DNA of 64,000 bases from Flavobacterium omnivorum (lineage in GTDB: Bacteria; Bacteroidota; Bacteroidia; Flavobacteriales; Flavobacteriaceae). The position numbers were made by a program, and so were the translations under genes. Below, piece after piece: positions 34,468 through 41,253 of this stretch. The notes under the pieces are model-generated. The model was not told the origin of the DNA. It saw nothing but the letters and a program-made list of their open reading frames with translations, and did not search any database. Numbering within the stretch: position 1 is the first letter of the stretch; every line of letters starts with the position of its first letter. Where the stretch lies: the NCBI RefSeq assembly GCF_900099915.1, contig NZ_FNDB01000008.1:62001-126000 (forward strand), in the 5' to 3' direction.

Positions 34468-36729
34468 TTAATCAATATGGTACCGCAGTCCAAGGAACAT
34501 TCGCCTGCTTTGATTGGGACCGTAGGCGTAGGTTGGATCAAATGTCAAGGCATAAGGGTTGTCAGCAGTGGGTACAACATTTCCAGTGTTGTCGAACTGC
34601 ACATTTTTGTCAAAGGGATCATTTGCTCTGGCAATTAAAAAAGGATTGCCACGATTGGGCGTCCAATTCAATAGGTTTTTAACACCACTATAAATTTCTA
34701 AATTATGAATTTTTTTAAATGTAAATTGAATGTTTTGAATACTAAACGGCAGAGACTTTTCACGTCTTGGATCTAGTGCGCCAAGAAGCGGCAAGCGCAT
34801 CGATCCTGTGGTGTTTCCCGTGTAATCAATGGCTAAAAACCAAGAAGGAATTTCATAATTAATAGCCCAATTGATTGAAAATTTTTCCGTGAATAAGGGT
34901 ACGAACTTCTGTTTGTTTTGCTTCGTTATTGGATCATAATAACTTGCGCCAATGGTTGCTTTCAAGCCAAATGGTGTAATCCAATCTACATTAGAACTGA
35001 GTCCGAAAATTCTAGAATAACCATTTAAATTGTCATAAATAATCTGGTTAGGATTTATATCATAATTTGCAAAAATCTTGTTTGTAAAATACGTGTACCA
35101 AGAAGAGAGTTCTAAGTTAATGACACCAGCGTTTATAAGATTGTACTTTTTTAAATAGTTCAAATTTAAATTATAGGATGTTTCGGGCTGTATGTCGGCT
35201 AGTAGAATAACGGTTCTTGCTCCTGATAAGGCTTGGTGATCTTCAGTAAAAAGATTCACAACTCTAAATCCAGTTCCAAAATTAAGCCGCAAAATATCAG
35301 TTGTGGATGGCTTGTATTTAAAAGCGAAACGAGGTGTCACGATAGAGCCATGAGCGGCATTATAATCATAGCGCAAACCAAGTAGTGCACTTGTTTTGTC
35401 ACTAAATTTAATTTCGTCTTGTACGAAGGCACTATAAATTTTAGAATGATCAGCGTTGATGGTTGCGGTCGTATTGTCATTATAATATTGATATCGAAAT
35501 GCCGTACCCAAAAGCACCGAATGATTGTTCCAGTTTTTATCCCAAAGCAGTTGTCCAAAAGCGATTTTTTGACTAGCTAGAAAAGTGGAATTGCCGTAAA
35601 CAGAGTTTTGGTCGTGACCAATTAATGAAAATTGCAGGTACATTTTTTCTTTAATGGGAAGTTCATATTTGCCCAAAAATTCATAGCGTGAAGTGTAAAT
35701 ACTTTCACCATAAACGGCACTGCCGCCTCTAAAACTTTTGTTCCATTGCATTTCTCCTCCCCAGCGATCTTCATATAAATATCTTGATACTACGCTAAAT
35801 TCCTTTTTGGATTCTCTATTGAAGTTCAATTTACTGAAAATAGAAACTCGGTTTTGTAGCGATAAATCTGTAAAATTGTCGTTGTTGTTATCAATAGGGT
35901 TGTTGTAGGTAAAATAATTTACCCCAATCAAGGCGTCGGTCTTTTTGCCAATGGTAGTTCGATAACCCAAATCAATGTTGGTCTCTAGCCACGAAGTGGA
36001 GAAAATATCAGCTGTAAAAACAGGAACAGCTTGAGGTCTTTTAGTTATAATATTGATTAGTCCTCCCACTGCTTCACTGCCATATAAAGTAGAAGCTGCG
36101 CCTTTGACCACTTCAATTCTGTCGATCATCGAAGTGGGTATTCCTGACAACCCATATACTGTCCCAAGGGCGCTGACTATGGGCATGCCATCTATAGTAA
36201 CCATTGTGTACGGGCCATCTAGTCCATTGATGCGTATATCGCCGGTATTGCAAACATTACAATTATTTTGTGGTCGCAATCCATTTACATTTTGCAGTGC
36301 ATCAAAAACAGTACTGGTTGGATTTTGTTTTAAAAACGTTGCCGTTATGATCTCAACAGGAACAGGGTTTTCCAAACGTTTTACTGGTTTTAGCGTTCCT
36401 GAAATTACCACTTCATTGAGTTGATTTTGAACCGTTGAAAGTTCAATGTCAATATTTAGATTCTCATTTTTTTTAATGATGATGTTTATACTCTGAGATA
36501 GGTAATCTTCAGCCGAAATAGTAAGTTTATATTTCCCCTCTTCAATATTTTCTATGCTAAAATGTCCTAAACTATCCGTTTGTGCAGTATGATCAGTTTT
36601 GATTAAAAGAAGTCGTGCCGCTTTAATTCTGGTTTCGTTAGAAGAAACAAAGCCTGAAATACTCGCTTTTTGTTGGCTGTAGCCAAAGTTTAAAGTCAAA
36701 AAAAGCAAGAATAAATATATTTTTTTCAT
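34468..36729 (-). CDS. TonB-dependent receptor with N-terminal carboxypeptidase-like domain
   Basis: This 753-aa outer-membrane receptor has a signal peptide and then a beta-sandwich domain (about 22-100, GHFSIENIEEGKYKLTI). A plug follows (about 110-230, DALQNVNGLRPQNNCNVCNT, VVKGAASTLYGSEAVGGLINI), then a 22-strand barrel ending in aromatic-type LGLRYHID. The plug has a CNVC pair near GDIRINGLDG. A palindrome of the putative DtxR-type operator overlaps its promoter. Downstream of the zinc-type GTPase operon, it probably imports a metal complex. The exact ligand is unknown. Confidence 0.9.
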   Translation of the reverse strand: MKKIYLFLLFLTLNFGYSQQKASISGFVSSNETRIKAARLLLIKTDHTAQTDSLGHFSIENIEEGKYKLTISAEDYLSQSINIIIKKNENLNIDIELSTVQNQLNEVVISGTLKPVKRLENPVPVEIITATFLKQNPTSTVFDALQNVNGLRPQNNCNVCNTGDIRINGLDGPYTMVTIDGMPIVSALGTVYGLSGIPTSMIDRIEVVKGAASTLYGSEAVGGLINIITKRPQAVPVFTADIFSTSWLETNIDLGYRTTIGKKTDALIGVNYFTYNNPIDNNNDNFTDLSLQNRVSIFSKLNFNRESKKEFSVVSRYLYEDRWGGEMQWNKSFRGGSAVYGESIYTSRYEFLGKYELPIKEKMYLQFSLIGHDQNSVYGNSTFLASQKIAFGQLLWDKNWNNHSVLLGTAFRYQYYNDNTTATINADHSKIYSAFVQDEIKFSDKTSALLGLRYDYNAAHGSIVTPRFAFKYKPSTTDILRLNFGTGFRVVNLFTEDHQALSGARTVILLADIQPETSYNLNLNYLKKYNLINAGVINLELSSWYTYFTNKIFANYDINPNQIIYDNLNGYSRIFGLSSNVDWITPFGLKATIGASYYDPITKQNKQKFVPLFTEKFSINWAINYEIPSWFLAIDYTGNTTGSMRLPLLGALDPRREKSLPFSIQNIQFTFKKIHNLEIYSGVKNLLNWTPNRGNPFLIARANDPFDKNVQFDNTGNVVPTADNPYALTFDPTYAYGPNQSRRMFLGLRYHID

Positions 36730-36744
36730 TTAATTTAAATTAAA

Positions 36745-36762
36745 TTTTAGACAAATCTAAAA
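36745..36762 (-). promoter_or_regulatory. putative DtxR-type operator overlapping the receptor -7 element
   Basis: TTTTAGACAAATCTAAAA is a perfect 7-bp inverted repeat around CAAA. On the minus strand TAGATTTG (36759-36752) inside it fits the -7 consensus, 23 nt before the ATG. A bound repressor would block the promoter. Confidence 0.65.
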
Positions 36763-36810
36763 AAAATATTTGACATTCTAAAAATAGTAGCAATTTATCT
36801 ATAAAATAAA

Positions 36811-36838
36811 AACGGCTCACCCTGAATATGAACCGCTT
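36811..36838 (-). terminator. terminator of the merC-GTPase operon
   Basis: On the minus strand a stem with one G-U pair (CGGTTCA / TGAGCCG) has a loop of 9 nt and is followed by TTTTTATTTTA. Confidence 0.65.
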
Positions 36839-36877
36839 AAGCACCCAATAATTAACCAAAACAATCGGGATTTATAA

Positions 36878-38122
36878 CTAATTTAATTCGTTTAATAGCG
36901 CCGTTAGGGCATTGGTTACGGCTGCTCTTGGAATAGGAAAATTATCTTTGCTTGAGAAAAATCCATCTTGTAAATTCATAATTTCATCGGCCGTGCATAG
37001 GCAATTATCGAGTTGGCTTCGAACTTCTGTTTCATTTAATGCCATGCCGATAAATACGATTTCGTTCAGTCGGTCACCAAAATTATCGGTCCATCGTTCT
37101 TCAATACTATCTTGGTATTCGACAAAATTATTGAAAGTCACCCGTTCACCAAGAGGCATACTTGCCCACCATACGCCGGCACCTTCAGCTTTCATGGATC
37201 CGCCGGCTTGACTCCAGTTAATTGCTTGTTCGGGTCTGGAAGCAATCCAGCAAAGACCTTTACTTCTAATCACATTCTGTGGAAAATTGATGGTGAGGTA
37301 GTGCCAAAAACGTTGTGGATGGAACGGACGCTCGTCTCTAAACACAAAAGATGAAATTCCATATTCTTCGGTTTCAGGGGTATGAATTCCTTCCAATTCC
37401 CGCATCCAACCCGCAGAAGATTCCGCTTCTTCGTAGTTGAATAATCCAGTGTTTAGAATGGTGCTTGGCGGCACTTTCCCTAGAACCGAGGTGATTATTG
37501 TTGCCACAGGATTAAGTTTCTGGATGGAAGCCTTCAGGGTTTCCAATTCTTTTTGGGTAACCAAATCAGTTTTGTTTAGTATAATCACATTAGCAAACTC
37601 CACTTGATCGACCAGCAGGTTCACAATTGTTCTATTGTCATTTTCAATGTTCGTTGCTTTGATTTCTTCGAGGGTTTGAGCTGAACCAAAATCTTTAAAG
37701 AAGTTGAACGCATCTACTACAGTCACCATGGTGTCGATATAACTAAATCGGGACAAATCGATATTTTCTTCTTCATTTACAAACGAAAACGTTTGTGCCA
37801 CGGGAATGGGTTCGCTGATTCCGGAGCTTTCAATTAGCAAGTAATCAAAGCGATTTTCTTTTGCTAATTTTTCGACCTCAATCATTAAATCTTCTCGAAG
37901 CGTGCAGCAAATGCAGCCGTTGCTCATTTCGACTAGTCGTTCTTCTGTGCGAGACAAAGTGTTTTCTGCTTTTACCAAATTAGTATCAACGTTAACCTCG
38001 CTCATATCATTTACGATTACGGCTACTTTTAAACCTTCTTTATTGTGCAGGATATGATTGAGCAAAGTCGTTTTTCCTGCTCCTAGGAAACCGGATAATA
38101 CGGTTACGGGTAATTTTTTCAT
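36878..38122 (-). CDS. COG0523 (CobW/ZNG-like) metallochaperone GTPase
   Basis: This is a G3E-family GTPase thought to deliver zinc to client proteins under zinc shortage. The Walker [14 protein letters not shown] is at about residue 11. The metal-binding CxCC motif is GCICC (about residue 73). [11 protein letters not shown] and the NKTD base-specificity motif follow. The C-terminal CobW_C domain begins at about residue 250. At 414 aa it is normal. Its ATG overlaps the merC stop (TAATG), and two Zur-like palindromes sit at the head of this operon. Confidence 0.92.
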   Translation of the reverse strand: MKKLPVTVLSGFLGAGKTTLLNHILHNKEGLKVAVIVNDMSEVNVDTNLVKAENTLSRTEERLVEMSNGCICCTLREDLMIEVEKLAKENRFDYLLIESSGISEPIPVAQTFSFVNEEENIDLSRFSYIDTMVTVVDAFNFFKDFGSAQTLEEIKATNIENDNRTIVNLLVDQVEFANVIILNKTDLVTQKELETLKASIQKLNPVATIITSVLGKVPPSTILNTGLFNYEEAESSAGWMRELEGIHTPETEEYGISSFVFRDERPFHPQRFWHYLTINFPQNVIRSKGLCWIASRPEQAINWSQAGGSMKAEGAGVWWASMPLGERVTFNNFVEYQDSIEERWTDNFGDRLNEIVFIGMALNETEVRSQLDNCLCTADEIMNLQDGFFSSKDNFPIPRAAVTNALTALLNELN

Positions 38123-38472
38123 TAGTGCGTGTTTTTATGATTGCTGTAGTTTATCAAATGCCCGAGGATCATCCCTATGCCTCCCAGCAGAATTAAACTA
38201 GTGTGATAATCCAAAAAAACTTCAATAAACACACTCAAGATGATTAGGGTGATTGAGGTTAAAAGCAATAGTGCAACGAGTAAACTTACTTTCTTTATGA
38301 TGTTCAAAACCGCCCATAATCCAATAGAAGCAAAAGCTAAATCGATATACGGATTGTGCGACAGCCCTAGTGGAAGTATAGATATTAAGGGGAAAATTAA
38401 ACAATGGACTAAGCATAATCCTGCACTGCTAATCCCTAAAATATCCATTTTTAATGATGTAGTTTTCTTCAT
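38122..38472 (-). CDS. MerC-domain membrane protein
   Basis: This is a 116-aa protein with four hydrophobic segments. The MerC-type Cys/His pair is in [15 protein letters not shown] (about residue 18). MerC-type proteins move divalent metals such as mercury or zinc; in flavobacteria they often accompany COG0523 genes. I chose the ATG at 38472 ([10 protein letters not shown]); an upstream TTG-like start would lie in the promoter. It is translationally coupled with the GTPase. Zinc import or handling is the likely role, by context only. Confidence 0.83.
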   Translation of the reverse strand: MKKTTSLKMDILGISSAGLCLVHCLIFPLISILPLGLSHNPYIDLAFASIGLWAVLNIIKKVSLLVALLLLTSITLIILSVFIEVFLDYHTSLILLGGIGMILGHLINYSNHKNTH

Positions 38473-38492
38473 TTTCTTGTATATTTGCTTAA

Positions 38493-38507
38493 TGCAATTC
38501 AGTTGCA
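38493..38507. promoter_or_regulatory. putative Zur operator 1
   Basis: TGCAATTCAGTTGCA is a 15-bp palindrome (TGCAA-N5-TTGCA) overlapping the end of the -7 element of the merC promoter. It shares the pattern YGCAA-N5-TTGCR with operator 2, whose centre is 37 bp away. Confidence 0.65.
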
Positions 38508-38534
38508 AATATAGAAATATATTTGTTATCGCAA
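38506..38534 (-). promoter_or_regulatory. merC-GTPase promoter
   Basis: On the minus strand TTG (38534-38532), an 18-nt spacer and TATATTTG (38513-38506) give a full match to the flavobacterial consensus, 34 nt before the merC ATG. In the plus direction another TATATTTG at 38518-38525 may serve zur. Confidence 0.75.
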
Positions 38535-38544
38535 CAACGTTGCG
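38530..38544. promoter_or_regulatory. putative Zur operator 2
   Basis: CGCAACAACGTTGCG is a 15-bp palindrome with perfect 6-bp arms. It overlaps the -33 element of the merC promoter and lies between the zur -7 element and the zur ATG, so one regulator could control both directions. Confidence 0.7.
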
Positions 38545-38562
38545 TTTAAATTTTATTCGATT

Positions 38563-38946
38563 ATGAAAACAACTCGAAATACGACCGCCAAAACGACCAT
38601 TTTAGAAATTATAAAAAATTCTGAAGTCGCTTTATCGCATACTGAGATTCAGGCTTTAAGCCAAAATATTTGTGACCGCGTTACTATTTACAGGGTTTTA
38701 GATCGTTTGGTAACTGAAGATGTGATTCATAAAATTGTAAATTTAGACGGAACAATTAAATATGCGAGTTGCCATCACCTTCACGATACTGCTCCGCATT
38801 GCCACAATCATATTCATTTCAGTTGCGAAAAATGCCACTTGGTAACTTGCTTAGAGCATGTTGAGCCTACTTTTGATCTACCACCCAATTATCAGGTTAA
38901 TGAAGTCAATTTTACCCTTTCTGGTTTGTGCCCGAATTGTTTATAG
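38563..38946 (+). CDS. Fur-family regulator, probably Zur
   Basis: This 127-aa winged-helix regulator has a recognition region of DRVTIYRVLDRL. The His-rich metal segment ASCHHLHDTAPHCHNHIHF is followed by two structural zinc pairs, CEKCHLVTC and the C-terminal CPNC. Divergent transcription from a MerC/COG0523 operon with palindromic operators between them suggests zinc sensing (Zur) rather than iron (Fur). That is an inference from context. Confidence 0.87.
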   Translation: MKTTRNTTAKTTILEIIKNSEVALSHTEIQALSQNICDRVTIYRVLDRLVTEDVIHKIVNLDGTIKYASCHHLHDTAPHCHNHIHFSCEKCHLVTCLEHVEPTFDLPPNYQVNEVNFTLSGLCPNCL

Positions 38947-38958
38947 AAAGAAAAATTG

Positions 38959-38976
38959 TTTTAGACTAGACTAAAA
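38959..38976 (+). promoter_or_regulatory. putative DtxR-type operator before the DtxR-family gene
   Basis: TTTTAGACTAGACTAAAA is an 18-bp palindrome with 16 of 18 symmetric positions, 24 nt upstream of the -7 element TATATTTG. It matches the site at 36745-36762 in both arms, suggesting autoregulation. Confidence 0.65.
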
Positions 38977-39000
38977 AATATTTTTGGTATTCTTTTTGTG

Positions 39001-39008
39001 TATATTTG
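39001..39008 (+). promoter_or_regulatory. -7 element of the DtxR-family regulator gene
   Basis: TATATTTG is a full consensus match. A TTG at 38984-38986 is only 14 nt upstream, shorter than usual. The implied leader is about 95 nt. Confidence 0.55.
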
Positions 39009-39019
39009 TCGCTGAAGTT

Positions 39020-39088
39020 ATGTTGCAATTTTAATTGTTAAATAATTTTAGCAACACATTTTATTTTCTACATCGTTATAAGATGTAG
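39020..39088 (+). promoter_or_regulatory. structured 5' leader of the DtxR-family gene
   Basis: Two hairpins are possible: ATGTTGC...GCAACA (39020-39056) and CTACATC-N7-GATGTAG (39068-39088). They do not match a riboswitch class I know. Confidence 0.4.
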
Positions 39089-39110
39089 GGAAAATATCCA
39101 AAATAATACT

Positions 39111-39758
39111 ATGACCTTTTCAGAAGAAAATTATCTCAAGACCATTTACCACCTTATGGCAGTGTCGGATGCTGGTATTAGCACCAACGCCATTGCTGAA
39201 AAAATGGAAACAAAAGCATCATCTGTTACCGATATGCTTAAGAAACTTGCCGAAAAAGAGTTGGTTAACTACGTGAAATACCAAGGGGTATCTCTTACCG
39301 AAAAAGGACAATTAGCAGCCAAAATGATTGTTAGAAAGCACCGTCTTTGGGAAACTTTTTTAGTCGAAAAACTAGATTTTTCATGGGATGAAGTGCACGA
39401 TCTTGCAGAACAACTGGAGCATATTAAATCAGAAAAATTGATCAATAAATTGGATGATTTTTTAGGAAATCCGACAGAGGATCCTCATGGAGATGCTATT
39501 CCCGATGCTAATGGAAGAATTACAAAAATAGAAAAACAGCTACTTTCAGAAATGGATAAAAACCGAGTAGGAATTTGTGTGGGAGTCAAAGACACTTCTT
39601 CTGATTTTCTAAAGTATTTAGACAAGCAAGAAATCGCTTTGGGTTCTCACATTGAGATTATCGAAAAGGAAAGCTTTGATTCCTCTTTTAGAATTCGGGT
39701 GGAGACCAAAGAAATAACGATTTCACATAAAATAGCCAGTAATCTATATATCAAGTAA
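39111..39758 (+). CDS. DtxR/MntR-family metal-dependent regulator
   Basis: The N-terminal winged helix runs ENYLKTIYHL ... GISTNAIAEKMETKASSVTDMLKKLAEKELVNYVKY. A dimerisation/metal domain follows with HRLWETFLVEKL, EVHDLAEQLEHI and GNPTEDPHGDAIP. The C-terminal SH3-like (FeoA-like) domain starts at about residue 150 (GSHIEIIEKES). At 215 aa this is the long, IdeR-like type. It is followed by a ZIP transporter after 2 nt and flanked by iron-uptake genes, so iron or manganese control is likely. Confidence 0.9.
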   Translation: MTFSEENYLKTIYHLMAVSDAGISTNAIAEKMETKASSVTDMLKKLAEKELVNYVKYQGVSLTEKGQLAAKMIVRKHRLWETFLVEKLDFSWDEVHDLAEQLEHIKSEKLINKLDDFLGNPTEDPHGDAIPDANGRITKIEKQLLSEMDKNRVGICVGVKDTSSDFLKYLDKQEIALGSHIEIIEKESFDSSFRIRVETKEITISHKIASNLYIK

Positions 39759-39760
39759 TT

Positions 39761-40579
39761 ATGTATCAATCAATTGTTGATTATTTCACGAGTATCGACC
39801 CAATTTTAGCCGCTTTGTATGCGAGTTTGTTCACTTGGTTTCTTACCGCTTTAGGAGCTTCTTTTGTTTTTATGTTTAAAACCATGAATAGAACCGTTCT
39901 CGATGGAATGCTCGGGTTTACAGGCGGGGTAATGGTTGCAGCAAGTTTCTGGAGTTTATTGGCCCCAGCCATAGAAATGACGGGCGGTGAAGGTTTTGAA
40001 AAAGTTATTCCTGCCGCTTTTGGATTTTTTCTTGGCGCGCTGTTCATTTTTGGAATAGACAAAGTATTGCCGCACCTTCATATCAATTTTAAAGTTTCAG
40101 AAGGTGTGAAATCTCCTTGGCAACGCACCACATTGTTAGTTTCGGCTATTACACTACACAATATTCCAGAAGGTTTGGCTGTTGGAGTTCTTTTTGGAGG
40201 TGTCGCTGCTGGAATTCCTGAAGCTTCTATTGCTGGGGCCGTCACTTTAGCGATTGGTATAGGAATTCAGAATTTTCCGGAAGGAATTGCGGTCGCTATG
40301 CCGTTGCGACGCATGGGAATGAGTAGGTGGAAAAGCTTTATGTACGGACAATCTTCCGCATTGGTAGAACCAGTTGCGGCGGTTTTAGGGGCTTTTGCAG
40401 TTACGTTTTTTACGCCAATCTTGCCGTATGCATTGGCTTTTGCTGCAGGAGCCATGATTTTTGTAGTGGTTGAAGAAGTAATCCCAGAAACACAACAAGA
40501 TAAAAACACGGATATCGCCACGCTTGGATTCGTTGGTGGGTTCATTGTGATGATGGTGTTGGATGTTGCTTTAGGCTAG
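39761..40579 (+). CDS. ZIP-family divalent metal transporter (ZupT-like)
   Basis: This 272-aa membrane protein has eight hydrophobic segments. The metal-binding helices read LHNIPEGLAVGVLFGG (about residue 130) and IQNFPEGIAVAMPLRRMG (about residue 170). GALFIFGIDKVLPHLH and VVEEVIPETQQ are also family features. The start is 2 nt after the DtxR-type gene, so regulator and transporter form an operon. ZIP proteins import Zn, Fe or Mn; co-transcription with an Fe/Mn-type regulator makes iron or manganese plausible. Confidence 0.92.
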   Translation: MYQSIVDYFTSIDPILAALYASLFTWFLTALGASFVFMFKTMNRTVLDGMLGFTGGVMVAASFWSLLAPAIEMTGGEGFEKVIPAAFGFFLGALFIFGIDKVLPHLHINFKVSEGVKSPWQRTTLLVSAITLHNIPEGLAVGVLFGGVAAGIPEASIAGAVTLAIGIGIQNFPEGIAVAMPLRRMGMSRWKSFMYGQSSALVEPVAAVLGAFAVTFFTPILPYALAFAAGAMIFVVVEEVIPETQQDKNTDIATLGFVGGFIVMMVLDVALG

Positions 40580-40640
40580 AAATCTTTTTTTTAAGATTCT
40601 CAGTAAAAGAAAGCGTAGTTTTATATTTCAAAAACTGCCT

Positions 40641-41063
40641 ATGAAAAAGTCAATACGATTCTTTTTTATCCTTATCGGTACTTTTGCTTTGGCGCAAAGC
40701 CCGAAAGATCAAAAGATCAATTATGTAACTATAGATCAAAAAGTGTGTTCCAATCAAAAAGATTTTCAATTAGTTTTAAAATCGATTGTTACTGACTCCC
40801 GTTGTCCGGAAGGGCTAACTTGCATTTGGGCTGGAGAAGTCACCGCGATTGTTTCGGTGTATAAAGATTCAAAATTAATTGAAGATGCAACGTTGCTATT
40901 TGCAATGAAAAATGAAAAAGAAAATAAAGAGTGGTTTGCTAAGTACTTACCAAGGAAACAGAAGAAGATAAAAACCATGCAGGTATTGCCGTATCCTAAA
41001 GAAGGAAAGAAAATTAATTCCAAAGAGTATTGCCTAAAAATTGGCTATTATAAACAGGATTAA
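40641..41063 (+). CDS. small secreted protein of unknown function
   Basis: A signal peptide (MKKSIRFFFILIGTFALAQ) is followed by about 120 aa with three cysteines, including DSRCPEGLTCIWAGEV, a motif found in several small secreted flavobacterial proteins of unknown role. I cannot assign a function. It ends overlapping the last 4 nt of the convergent FeoB-associated gene. Confidence 0.75.
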   Translation: MKKSIRFFFILIGTFALAQSPKDQKINYVTIDQKVCSNQKDFQLVLKSIVTDSRCPEGLTCIWAGEVTAIVSVYKDSKLIEDATLLFAMKNEKENKEWFAKYLPRKQKKIKTMQVLPYPKEGKKINSKEYCLKIGYYKQD

Positions 41064-41188
41064 CTGCAACCACAATCGCCACTTCCACAATTTTTGTCCG
41101 ATTTTTTCTTTTTGAAAAAGAATTTTTTAATCAGAAAAGCGAGTGCGACTGCTAGTGCGGCAAAGGCTATAATTTCTTGAATATCCAT
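41060..41188 (-). CDS. FeoB-associated Cys-rich membrane protein
   Basis: This 42-aa protein starts at the ATG at 41188 with MDIQEIIAFAALAVALAF. One TM helix (about residues 5-20) is followed by a poly-basic KKFFFKKKKSDK stretch and a Cys-rich tail NCGSGDCGCS. This is the layout of the FeoB_associated family found near feo genes. It lies between the FecA-like receptor and a convergent gene, about 2.4 kb downstream of feoB on the same strand. Its three cysteines may bind iron or a cluster. Confidence 0.88.
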   Translation of the reverse strand: MDIQEIIAFAALAVALAFLIKKFFFKKKKSDKNCGSGDCGCS

Positions 41189-41202
41189 ACTGTAAAAATA
41201 AG

Positions 41203-41230
41203 AAAAAGCAACCGGTATCGGTTGCTTTTT
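41203..41230. terminator. bidirectional terminator after the FecA-like gene
   Basis: A perfect 12-bp stem, AAAAAGCAACCG / CGGTTGCTTTTT, has a GTAT loop. A T-run follows on both strands. It separates the receptor gene from the small FeoB-associated gene. Confidence 0.85.
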
Positions 41231-41253
41231 TGAGTTAAACTAATGACAATATT

